The notes beneath the pieces were generated by a model, which was not told the DNA's origin, searched no databases, and saw only the letters and a list, made by a program, of their open reading frames with translations. The translations under genes and the position numbers were made by a program. This document shows positions 8,190-15,970 of a stretch of DNA of 64,000 nucleotides, in pieces (the stretch's first letter is position 1; the number at the start of each line of letters is the position of its first letter). Origin of the DNA: Lachnospiraceae bacterium (GTDB lineage: Bacteria; Bacillota; Clostridia; Lachnospirales; Lachnospiraceae); NCBI GenBank assembly GCA_016286555.1, contig JAEETA010000011.1, positions 1-64,000 of the forward strand, in the 5' to 3' direction.

Positions 8190-8729
8190 TTAGAACAGAT
8201 TGCCCGAGGAAGGGATCGCGGAATCCTCGGATGAGGAAGGATCGATATCACCGGAGATATTGGTGGTCTCGGGGGTGATGATGAATACAAACTTGGAAAT
8301 GGCTTCCATACGTCCGTTCAATGCGTAGGTAGCGCCCTTCACATAGTCAAAGATTCGCTGTGCGTATGCGGAATTCTCCTGATTGGTTACCAGATTGTCC
8401 AGGTTCAGAACCACGCTTCTGCCATCCAGCAGTGCATCCACAGCCTGGGCTGCATCATCCAGTACATTGGGCTTTAAAACAAATACCTCCATGTTGCTTG
8501 CGTTGCTCATATTGGTCTCCTTTGTTGTTTTCCTTGCACGGAAAGGGGTCGCTTTGGTGACTCTTCTGGGAGAACGGTCCTCGGGATCGCTGTAGGGATC
8601 CTCTCTGGGCGCTACGGGAGCTTCTTCGGGATAATCGTCGGTAGCGTATTCATCAGCGTATCCGTCCTGCTCTTCATCCTCCTCGTTGTTCACCCGCATG
8701 AAATTAATAAACTTGTCAATCGTACTCAT
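8190..8729 (-). CDS. sepF: Cell division protein SepF
   Basis: MSTIDKFINFMRV...KPNVLDDAAQAVDALLDGRSVVLNLDNLVTNQENSAYAQRIFDYVKGATYALNGRMEAISKFVFIITPETTNISGD. Confidence 0.95.
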   Translation of the reverse strand: MSTIDKFINFMRVNNEEDEEQDGYADEYATDDYPEEAPVAPREDPYSDPEDRSPRRVTKATPFRARKTTKETNMSNASNMEVFVLKPNVLDDAAQAVDALLDGRSVVLNLDNLVTNQENSAYAQRIFDYVKGATYALNGRMEAISKFVFIITPETTNISGDIDPSSSEDSAIPSSGNLF

Positions 8730-8736
8730 ATTTTCC

Positions 8737-10242
8737 TCACGACTTATTTGATTTCAAATACTCACAACCTTCTATATTATCTGCGTTTGTGAGCTCTGTG
8801 TCAAGTGGACTGCTCTTTCCCGTGCATCCCGCAATGAGGTCTGAAAGCAGGAGCAAAATAACGGTTTCGCTCTCCTGCCAGATCCTGCGTTCTCTTCTGT
8901 CGGTAAACACCAGGTAGCTGTCCTCATTACTTTCGGGCGGGATCCTGGAAACAATGGCGGTATGCTGGTTTTTCGAAGCAATGGTGTCGAAAAACAGCGG
9001 ACAGTTTTCCTTGAGGGCCGGGAGCTCTGCCATGCCGGAGGCCTGTACGCCTTCCGGCAGACGGATATCTGTTGCCATTTCGTTGTCCCAGTCCCCTGCC
9101 ATGACCATTTTATTCCCGCTCACGATATAGACGGAAGCGATGCGGTACTGCATCTCCAGAACGGGCAAAATGGAATTGATGCGCTTGGGCCAGGGATCGT
9201 CGGTATCGAACAGGGAATGGATCTTGAGGATATTGTAGGGCAGGTTCTTTTTGACGATCTGTTTCAGCTCCAGATCCTTATGAAGTTCCTTTTCGTAGAC
9301 CACATAGCAGTTGCGGCCCTTGTTTTTCCCTACATAGAGGGTCTTATCTATGAGGCCGAAGAGCTCGTCAAAGGTGGTGGCATCCTCGGGATAAGCAGCA
9401 CAACCGGTGGTGGCGGTAAGGAAAGGCCTGCAGTCCTCCAGAATCAGGGTTCTTCTGACCACTTCTCTGGAGTCGTAGAGGGTTTTCAGGAATTCTTTTC
9501 TCCCGGGAAGGTCGGAAGCCCCGAAATAGAGCATCAGGAGCTCATCTCCGCCGAATCTTCCGATGAGGCCATCCTTCCCAACGTAGCGCACAAGAGCCTC
9601 GGTCATATCCATCAGGACTTCATCTCCCACGCGGTGGCCGTAGGTGTCGTTGATGTTTTTGAAATTATCCAGATCGAGGATGGAAAAGCAGAATGGTTTC
9701 TTATCTGCGATGAGTCTATGGACGAGATCCAGGATATATCTGCGATTGACCACGCCGGTTAAGGGGTCGAGGATATCGCTTAAAGGGATATGGTCCAGGA
9801 TCTTATCGAAATAAGGGTAGATTCTGAGGGAATCCCAGGAATAGAGCTGTTGTGTTGCGGCGGCATTGTTCTGATAGCGAAGAACGTCTGTTACATCGGA
9901 AAAACTTCCCACGAGGCCGATGATATTGCCGTCTTCATCATAAAGGGGGCGCTTGGATGCGATGATATCACGCTCTTCGTCGCCTTTCATGCATCTGCCC
10001 AGGACTTTGTAGGTGCTTTCGCCTGCCAGAACGCGGAGCTCGTCCTGCTTATAGGGTTCCGGATCGCTGTGCCAGCCCATGTCCTCGTCGGTTTTGCCTT
10101 TGATATCATCGATGGAGGTAAAGCCGTAAAAATCGAGAAAAGACCGATTAGCACCGATGAAACGGCGCTCTCGATCCTTCCAGAATACGCAATCCTGCGA
10201 TGTGTCTACAATTTGTTCAAACAGATGATCTGTCATGTGCAT
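8737..10242 (-). CDS. PAS-GGDEF diguanylate cyclase with extra C-terminal domain
   Basis: PAS region (CVFWKDRERRFIGANRSFLDFYGF...), GGDEF domain DPLTGVVNRRY...DLDNFKNINDTYGHRVGDEVL...RFGGDELLMLYFG, then ~170 further residues. Start at MHMTDHLFEQIV. Confidence 0.9.
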   Translation of the reverse strand: MHMTDHLFEQIVDTSQDCVFWKDRERRFIGANRSFLDFYGFTSIDDIKGKTDEDMGWHSDPEPYKQDELRVLAGESTYKVLGRCMKGDEERDIIASKRPLYDEDGNIIGLVGSFSDVTDVLRYQNNAAATQQLYSWDSLRIYPYFDKILDHIPLSDILDPLTGVVNRRYILDLVHRLIADKKPFCFSILDLDNFKNINDTYGHRVGDEVLMDMTEALVRYVGKDGLIGRFGGDELLMLYFGASDLPGRKEFLKTLYDSREVVRRTLILEDCRPFLTATTGCAAYPEDATTFDELFGLIDKTLYVGKNKGRNCYVVYEKELHKDLELKQIVKKNLPYNILKIHSLFDTDDPWPKRINSILPVLEMQYRIASVYIVSGNKMVMAGDWDNEMATDIRLPEGVQASGMAELPALKENCPLFFDTIASKNQHTAIVSRIPPESNEDSYLVFTDRRERRIWQESETVILLLLSDLIAGCTGKSSPLDTELTNADNIEGCEYLKSNKS

Positions 10243-10276
10243 ACCCCTCGTTGAAAAACACATATACCCTTTGAAA

Positions 10277-10306
10277 ATTATAGCAAAAATGAGGGAATTA
10301 GTGCAA
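10277..10306 (-). promoter_or_regulatory. Putative promoter of the GGDEF gene (TTGCAC-18-TATAAT)
   Basis: Minus strand -35 at 10306-10301, -10 at 10282-10277, immediately after the HlyD-like stop. Confidence 0.65.
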
Positions 10307-10312
10307 GAAAAC

Positions 10313-11821
10313 TTAGTTAATGAAATCGTCATCACCGACGGACTCGGCGTCGAGGGCGATGAAGTCGTAGACCCGGAGGCCGTACTCGGTGTTGGACTTG
10401 ACGATGGCGTACTCATCGTTCTGGTAGAGGACGGTAATCTGCTTGAAGTCGGCGTAGCCCTTGTTGACGTTGTAGACGCCGGTCAGGGTACCGATACGGG
10501 TAACGGAAAGCTGGGACAGGTTATCCTCGGAGTAGAGGACGCTGCCCTTGGGCAGAGAGGAATCGTCCACGTAGTAGACGCATTCGTTCTCGTCGTGGCT
10601 GTAGACAGATACGACTCTGGGGGCGTTGGTCACCTCTCCTGCTTCCGTGTAGGACTGGAGGTTAACGTAGTAAGCCCCGGTCTGAAGGTTCTGGTAGACG
10701 TAGTTATCGTCGATGAGGTAAAACTCTTTCGTAGTGATGGCGGAATTGGGGATCTTAAGGCCGCTGTTCTGCTCCAGCAGTACCTGGATATCCAGGTAGC
10801 GCTCGGTTGCAAAGGACAGCATGGAATCGTGGAGAGTGAGGATGGCATAGGTCTGGTCATCATTTCGCTGCAAAGAGACCTTAGCCCAGGATTCGTCCAG
10901 ATTCTTGAGAAAACGGACTTTCACGTAATCCTCGTCCAGAAGGCGCTCGCCGAACTCTTCTTCCACGGGAATGGCGATAGACCAGTTCTCGTCTTTGGAA
11001 ATCTTGTAGACTACATCTCCCTGATTACGAATCTCATTGGACATGAGCTGGGTGCGCTCGTATTTTTTCTGATCAAAAACGTCTTTGGTAAGGGTCTGTG
11101 CCGTAAGATCCTCGTAGCCGTCGGTCCAATAGGTGACGATGCCGGTATCGGGAGCATAACCGTAACGGAAAATATCCGCGCCGGTACCGGAGGAACTGGA
11201 AAGCTGGTTTAACAGACTGGTATTGGCCAGCTTCAGTACGGCGTTTTTCACGGTGTATTTAAAGTCATAGGTCTCGGTAAATTGAGATTTATCGAAATTA
11301 TGGGAAAAAACGGCGATCTGGTTTCGGAAATCGGAAAGTTCCTGGTTGGACAGGGAGTTCTCGGAGAGAGATGCCGCTTCCAGGTACTCCTGCAGCATAC
11401 CGGTCTCATCCACGGTGTAGACCACATCACCTACGGCCACTCTCTGGCCCTCTCTGGTAAGGTAGTTCACGTAGCCGTTGGAATTGCAGACAACCGTCTC
11501 CTCATCTCTCAGGCAGATGCCGGTAAATGCGGTATTCTCGGAAAGGGAACCTTCCACCACTTCGTAACGGACAATGGGCTCCGAATGGAAATACAAAAAG
11601 ACCACGATCATGACGTAAATCAGGATCCCGATCAGGAGGTAGGAAATGATGTTCAGTTTTTTGATCTTGGGCAAATTGAAAGAGATAACCTTGGGCTCCG
11701 CCGTCTCAGCGGGCTGAGGCTGCCTGGGCGGTCTGCCATTGCCCCTGGTGGAATTCCTGTCCAGGTCTCTTCTACTGTCCCTTTCTGTATCCCTACCGGG
11801 ATTCTGTCTGTCTCTGTCCAT
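10313..11821 (-). CDS. HlyD/membrane-fusion-like periplasmic adaptor protein
   Basis: One N-terminal TM (IISYLLIGILIYVMIVVFLYF) followed by biotinyl-lipoyl-like segment (NGYVNYLTREGQRVAVGDVVYTVDETG). Confidence 0.75.
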   Translation of the reverse strand: MDRDRQNPGRDTERDSRRDLDRNSTRGNGRPPRQPQPAETAEPKVISFNLPKIKKLNIISYLLIGILIYVMIVVFLYFHSEPIVRYEVVEGSLSENTAFTGICLRDEETVVCNSNGYVNYLTREGQRVAVGDVVYTVDETGMLQEYLEAASLSENSLSNQELSDFRNQIAVFSHNFDKSQFTETYDFKYTVKNAVLKLANTSLLNQLSSSSGTGADIFRYGYAPDTGIVTYWTDGYEDLTAQTLTKDVFDQKKYERTQLMSNEIRNQGDVVYKISKDENWSIAIPVEEEFGERLLDEDYVKVRFLKNLDESWAKVSLQRNDDQTYAILTLHDSMLSFATERYLDIQVLLEQNSGLKIPNSAITTKEFYLIDDNYVYQNLQTGAYYVNLQSYTEAGEVTNAPRVVSVYSHDENECVYYVDDSSLPKGSVLYSEDNLSQLSVTRIGTLTGVYNVNKGYADFKQITVLYQNDEYAIVKSNTEYGLRVYDFIALDAESVGDDDFIN

Positions 11822-11889
11822 CTACTACAATTAATTTCTCCGGTGCTTTTCCTTTGTTGGAAATAAATATTTCAAATCAGCGGGTGAAT

Positions 11890-12023
11890 GGCATAGATCC
11901 GTGTGAGGACTATGTTTTCCCGTCGGTGCTTAGCGAGACAGCGACTTTCGTCGTCTGTCGAGCTTAGCATCCGTTACGTGGAAAACCGTAAGCGGAAGCG
12001 TGTCCGAACACGAATACTATGCC
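11890..12023. repeat. ~134-nt nested inverted-repeat element / candidate structured RNA
   Basis: Arms pair in order: GGCATAG/CTATGCC, CGTGT/ACACG, GGAC/GTCC, GTTTTCC/GGAAAAC, CGG/CCG, TGCTtAGC/GCTtAGCA, GACAGCGAC/GTCGtCTGTC around a TTTC loop. Confidence 0.6.
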
Positions 12024-12057
12024 GTGAACACGCGTCACTTAGTAACCTTTTATTCAA

Positions 12058-12091
12058 AACAAGGAAAAGCCCCGGCCTGTGCCGAGGCTTT
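12058..12091 (-). terminator. Intrinsic terminator of the small P-loop gene
   Basis: AAAGCCTCGGC-acag-GCCGGGGCTTT (one wobble) then T-rich on the minus strand. Confidence 0.75.
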
Positions 12092-12104
12092 CCGAAATTT
12101 CAAA

Positions 12105-12524
12105 CTACAGCGCGATGATGATCTTATCCTCGATGGCTGCGGGGATCTCGGATGCATCCAGGCTGACGCTCAGGATGAAGTCCACATTAAATGCCTTGCT
12201 CAGCGCATCGAGCTTGTTAACGGTATCAACCAGCGCGGAATTATCAACGGAAGCGATCTTAAGAAAACTGTCGAAATACATCTGCATCAAGTCGTGATCC
12301 TGAGAAAGGATGCCGGATACGAATCCAAGGAAAGCATCCGTGCTCTGGATGGGGAAGAGAGAAACATCAATCATACGAACCTTATTGTTCAGCTCGTACA
12401 TGTGCTTCGCACTCTTGTCCAGGTAGACAATGTTTCCGGATGCGGTTAAGACCTCACGGTTCACCTTATCCAGAAGCTCTTTCGTTTTTCCTTTTCCCTT
12501 CTGACCTACAATCATCTGAACCAT
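12105..12524 (-). CDS. Small P-loop (Walker A) protein of unknown function
   Basis: MVQMIVGQKGKGKTKELLDKVN; 139 aa; own promoter and terminator. Confidence 0.75.
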   Translation of the reverse strand: MVQMIVGQKGKGKTKELLDKVNREVLTASGNIVYLDKSAKHMYELNNKVRMIDVSLFPIQSTDAFLGFVSGILSQDHDLMQMYFDSFLKIASVDNSALVDTVNKLDALSKAFNVDFILSVSLDASEIPAAIEDKIIIAL

Positions 12525-12595
12525 CGGACCGTCCTCCTTATATGTGATTTATGGTCGGCCATACCCCCCGATTGATTGGTTGACCGTCTATAACC

Positions 12596-12624
12596 ATTAT
12601 ATGGGATAGACCGGGGAAAAACAA
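12596..12624 (-). promoter_or_regulatory. Putative promoter of the small P-loop gene (TTGTTT-17-TATAAT)
   Basis: Minus strand -35 at 12624-12619, -10 at 12601-12596. Confidence 0.65.
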
Positions 12625-12664
12625 CCTTAAATTCGGCCCGTATTTCCGCGGTATCAAGGGGGCT

Positions 12665-13645
12665 CTACGATCCCACGATAAGCCCAAGCACATCCGCCAT
12701 ATCATCGTAGAGTGAATCGGTGGATTCGGACTTCAGGACTACCGCAATATAGGGGCTTCCGCCGCCGTCCTTGGCATACACGATGAGGCAGTGTCCTGCA
12801 GCGCTGGTGGTACCTGTTTTGCCACCAATGACGGTAACACCCATGGGAGCACTGTATTTCCCCTTGAGAAATCCGTTGCTGTTGGTGACCTTTACCTCGT
12901 TCATGATGCCGTTCTTGTCGGGGTAGGTGGTTTCATAGCTTAAGGTGGAAATGATCTCGTTGAATGCCTCGTATTTGATGCACTGATTAAAGATCAGATA
13001 AAGGTCATAGGGGGTGGTGTAGTGTTCTTCGTCCGTGAGTCCGTGAGGATTCATGAAATGGGTATTGGTGGCCCCAAGTTCCACGGCGCGGTCGTTCATC
13101 ATGGCTACGAAGCCGTCGATGGAGCCACCGATGTTTTCCGCAATGAGATTTGCCACATCGTTGGCGGAATACAGCAGCAGGATCCTAAGAGCCTGATACA
13201 GGGTCATGGAATCTCCGGTCCGCAGGCCCAGAAGCTGCGCCCCGTTCTCGGTGACTTTAATGTTGTCCGTGGCGGTCAACGTCTGATCCATGGAGCCGTT
13301 TTCGATGGCTACCAGGGCCGTCATGATCTTGGTGATGCTGGCGGGATAGAGACGCTCATGGACGTTTTTTGCGTAGAGAACTTCCTCGGTGGAAAGGGAG
13401 AAAACAGCAGCTCCCTCAGAGGTGGTCAGATCCAGACTGCCGTCTCCCAGGAGATCTGTGGTATCGATGACACAGAGCCCGGAAGCAAAGCTGTCGGCTT
13501 TTTTATCCCCCTGGGTGGAAAGCAGGTTCATGCTGCTGGTATCCGAATGGATCTCGTAGGGGGAGGAATATGACAGACTGCCGCAGCCGGAAAGGAACAG
13601 ACTGCAGCAGACCAGGATTGTGATCAGTTTATTTATACATCTCAC
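12665..13645 (-). CDS. D-alanyl-D-alanine carboxypeptidase (DacA/S11 family), lipoprotein
   Basis: Lipobox LFLSGC; YPASITKIMTALVAIE (SxxK), YSANDVANLIAE (SxN), GGKTGTTSAAGHC (KTG). Confidence 0.93.
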   Translation of the reverse strand: MRCINKLITILVCCSLFLSGCGSLSYSSPYEIHSDTSSMNLLSTQGDKKADSFASGLCVIDTTDLLGDGSLDLTTSEGAAVFSLSTEEVLYAKNVHERLYPASITKIMTALVAIENGSMDQTLTATDNIKVTENGAQLLGLRTGDSMTLYQALRILLLYSANDVANLIAENIGGSIDGFVAMMNDRAVELGATNTHFMNPHGLTDEEHYTTPYDLYLIFNQCIKYEAFNEIISTLSYETTYPDKNGIMNEVKVTNSNGFLKGKYSAPMGVTVIGGKTGTTSAAGHCLIVYAKDGGGSPYIAVVLKSESTDSLYDDMADVLGLIVGS

Positions 13646-14024
13646 GCCACTCTAAATCTCCTCTGTCAAGGGACTTGATCAAAAGCTCGGCACTGGCCAG
13701 GTTGGTGGCCAGCGGAATGTTGTGCATGTCGCAAAGACGCATGACACCGCTGGGATCGGGCTCGTGAGACTTGGGAGAAAGGGGATCCCGCAGAAAGATC
13801 ACCAGATCGATCTGGTTTTGCTCGATCTGCGCTCCGATCTGCTGTTCACCTCCCAGGTGACCCGCCAGGTATTTGTGTACCGTCAGGTTCGTCACTTCCT
13901 CCACCAGTCTTCCTGTGGTGCCGGTGGCGTAGATCTCATGCTTGCACAGAATTCCCCGGTAAGCGACACAGAAGTTCTGCATCAGTTTCTTTTTTGCGTC
14001 ATGTGCGATGAGAGCGATGTTCAT
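13629..14024 (-). CDS. mgsA: Methylglyoxal synthase
   Basis: MNIALIAHDAKKKLMQNF...ATGTTGRLVEE...GGEQQIGAQI...FLRDPLSPKSHEPD. Confidence 0.96.
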   Translation of the reverse strand: MNIALIAHDAKKKLMQNFCVAYRGILCKHEIYATGTTGRLVEEVTNLTVHKYLAGHLGGEQQIGAQIEQNQIDLVIFLRDPLSPKSHEPDPSGVMRLCDMHNIPLATNLASAELLIKSLDRGDLEWREMYK

Positions 14025-14096
14025 CCGTTTTCCTCCGTCGGGAGAAGCCTTTGCCGGTCTCTCCTTTTTCCCCGTTTCCTTCTCTTCTGTATATGC

Positions 14097-15245
14097 CTAC
14101 AGGATGTCCTCGATGGATGTCAGATTTCCCCGTTTGGCCTGGAGTCTCACATTGAGCACAAAGCCGATGCCGGCAAAACAGCTCAGTAGGGAGGTCAGAC
14201 CGTAACTGACAAAAGGCAGAGGCAATCCCGTGTTCGGTAATAAAAATGTGGCAACGCCAATATTGATAAATCCCTGAAATCCGACGAGTCCGCCGATACC
14301 GGCACCGATGATGGCGCCTCCCGTATCCGGCGCTCTGCGGGCTACGGAAATGCATTCCAGGGAGATCATAAAGAGCAAAATGATAACAAGCAATGTGCCA
14401 CGGAAGCCGAACTCTTCTCCGATAACGGCAAAGATGAAGTCTGTCTGATCCTCGGAAAGGAAATTGCCGTTCTTCAGGGAAGTGATCTCGTTGTTCTTAT
14501 AGCCTTTTCCCTCCAGCATTCCGGAGGCAATGGCAGTAACGGAATTCAGCTGTTGGTATGCTTCGTCCGTTGCATATTGTTCGGGATAAATGAATGCCAG
14601 GACACGGTTCCTTTGATAATCGATGAGGAAATCACTGTCCGGCCGTAAGGCGAGTGCTATGAAAATGGCAACCGCCGGGATCGCTACCGCCAGCACTCCG
14701 AAGATCAGCTTGTGACTGATGCCTCCGGCGTAAAGTATCACACAAAAGATCAAGGCTACCATGATACTGGTGGACAGATCCGGCTGCTCGTGGATCAGGA
14801 GAAACGGAACCAGAAGTAATGCGACACAGGCCGCAATTACAGGGAAAGTATTGAGTTTCTCCCTTCTTTTCATAATAAACTGCGCAAAGAATAAAATCAA
14901 TAATATCTTAGCCAGTTCGGAGGGCTGGAACTTGATGCCGCCGATGGTGAGCCAGCGCTGCGCATTGTGGGAAGACTCTCCCATCAAAAGCACCAGAGCC
15001 AGCAGTCCGATGTTCCCCGCGTAGATGATCCAGTACAGCTTCAGGATCAGGTGATAATCCACCAGACTGATGACGATCATGGCGACGGCGCCGCCAATGA
15101 CGCCCATGAGCTGACGGTTTTGGAGGGAACTTTCCGCGCTGCCCACGGCATAGACACCGATGACGGACAGGGCGATCACCAGAAGGACCAGCTTAAAATC
15201 ATAATCTTTTAAACGATAATTTCTAAAGTTCATAGAGTTTTTCAA
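14097..15245 (-). CDS. rodA: RodA/FtsW SEDS family protein
   Basis: Polytopic; RWLTIGGIKFQPSELAK, FIFAVIGEEFGFRGTLLVI, LPLPFVSYGLTSLLSCFAGIG. Confidence 0.95.
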   Translation of the reverse strand: MKNSMNFRNYRLKDYDFKLVLLVIALSVIGVYAVGSAESSLQNRQLMGVIGGAVAMIVISLVDYHLILKLYWIIYAGNIGLLALVLLMGESSHNAQRWLTIGGIKFQPSELAKILLILFFAQFIMKRREKLNTFPVIAACVALLLVPFLLIHEQPDLSTSIMVALIFCVILYAGGISHKLIFGVLAVAIPAVAIFIALALRPDSDFLIDYQRNRVLAFIYPEQYATDEAYQQLNSVTAIASGMLEGKGYKNNEITSLKNGNFLSEDQTDFIFAVIGEEFGFRGTLLVIILLFMISLECISVARRAPDTGGAIIGAGIGGLVGFQGFINIGVATFLLPNTGLPLPFVSYGLTSLLSCFAGIGFVLNVRLQAKRGNLTSIEDIL

Positions 15246-15903
15246 TAGTGGTGCGGGACATTTCCTCCGTGAGGATCATGCCGTTTTCCACGTAAGCCAT
15301 TTTGCAGAGATTCTTGGGACGCAGGCCGAAACGGGACTTGTCGGGTGCCTGATACAGTACACCGCCGATCTCCACGGTTTCGGGCTGAAACTCCAGTGCC
15401 GCAATGAAGGCGGACTCATTGGTTGCACCGCCTGCATAGGCACTTCCCAGGAGACTTCCCAGTACCAGTATGCTCCCCTTGGAACGAACGCTGGAGCCGG
15501 AATTGATGTTCCCCAGGATCACAACATTTTCATCCAGGGTCAGTTCACTGTGATTCATGACGTCACCGTGGTAGATCCTGCATTTTTCCCTGGGATCGAT
15601 GCGCTTCTCATAGTCCCCCACGATGTGGAGATAGTGCTTTTCCGTCTCCTCGTCCTCTCCTACGATGCAGATGACCCGCAGCATGGAGCACTCTTCGATC
15701 CTTGCCACCAGCTCGTGCTCCTGCATATCGGACAGCGTTCTTCCCACCAGGGAAATAACGACACTGCTGTCGCCGAACACTTCACGGCCCGCGGTAAACT
15801 TCTCCGTTACCGCTTCCAGGATATCTTCGTAGCTTGCCTCCGGATCGAATATGATCCGCAGCCCGCTGGGGTATGACTTAATCGTAATGTTGGTTTTGGA
15901 CAT
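15223..15903 (-). CDS. minC: Septum site-determining protein MinC
   Basis: MinC_N region and C-terminal beta-helix: YHGDVMNHSELTLDENVVILGNINSGSSVRSKGSILVLGSLLGSAYAGGATNESAFIAALEFQPETVEIGG. Confidence 0.88.
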   Translation of the reverse strand: MSKTNITIKSYPSGLRIIFDPEASYEDILEAVTEKFTAGREVFGDSSVVISLVGRTLSDMQEHELVARIEECSMLRVICIVGEDEETEKHYLHIVGDYEKRIDPREKCRIYHGDVMNHSELTLDENVVILGNINSGSSVRSKGSILVLGSLLGSAYAGGATNESAFIAALEFQPETVEIGGVLYQAPDKSRFGLRPKNLCKMAYVENGMILTEEMSRTTIEKLYEL

Positions 15904-15931
15904 TAGGGTTTCCTTCTTTGATATATTTTGG

Positions 15932-15970
15932 TGAAATGTGATTTGGTGCTTCGCACCAAATCACATTTCA
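15932..15970. repeat. Perfect 18-bp hairpin overlapping the PBP2 stop codon
   Basis: TGAAATGTGATTTGGTGC-ttc-GCACCAAATCACATTTCA; the PBP2 stop (15961-15963 complement) is inside one arm. Confidence 0.9.

Noticed and set aside
11903-12118. 71-aa plus-strand ORF over the nested inverted-repeat element
   Set aside because: Arg/Ser-rich translation with no SD; base pairing explains the sequence better than coding.
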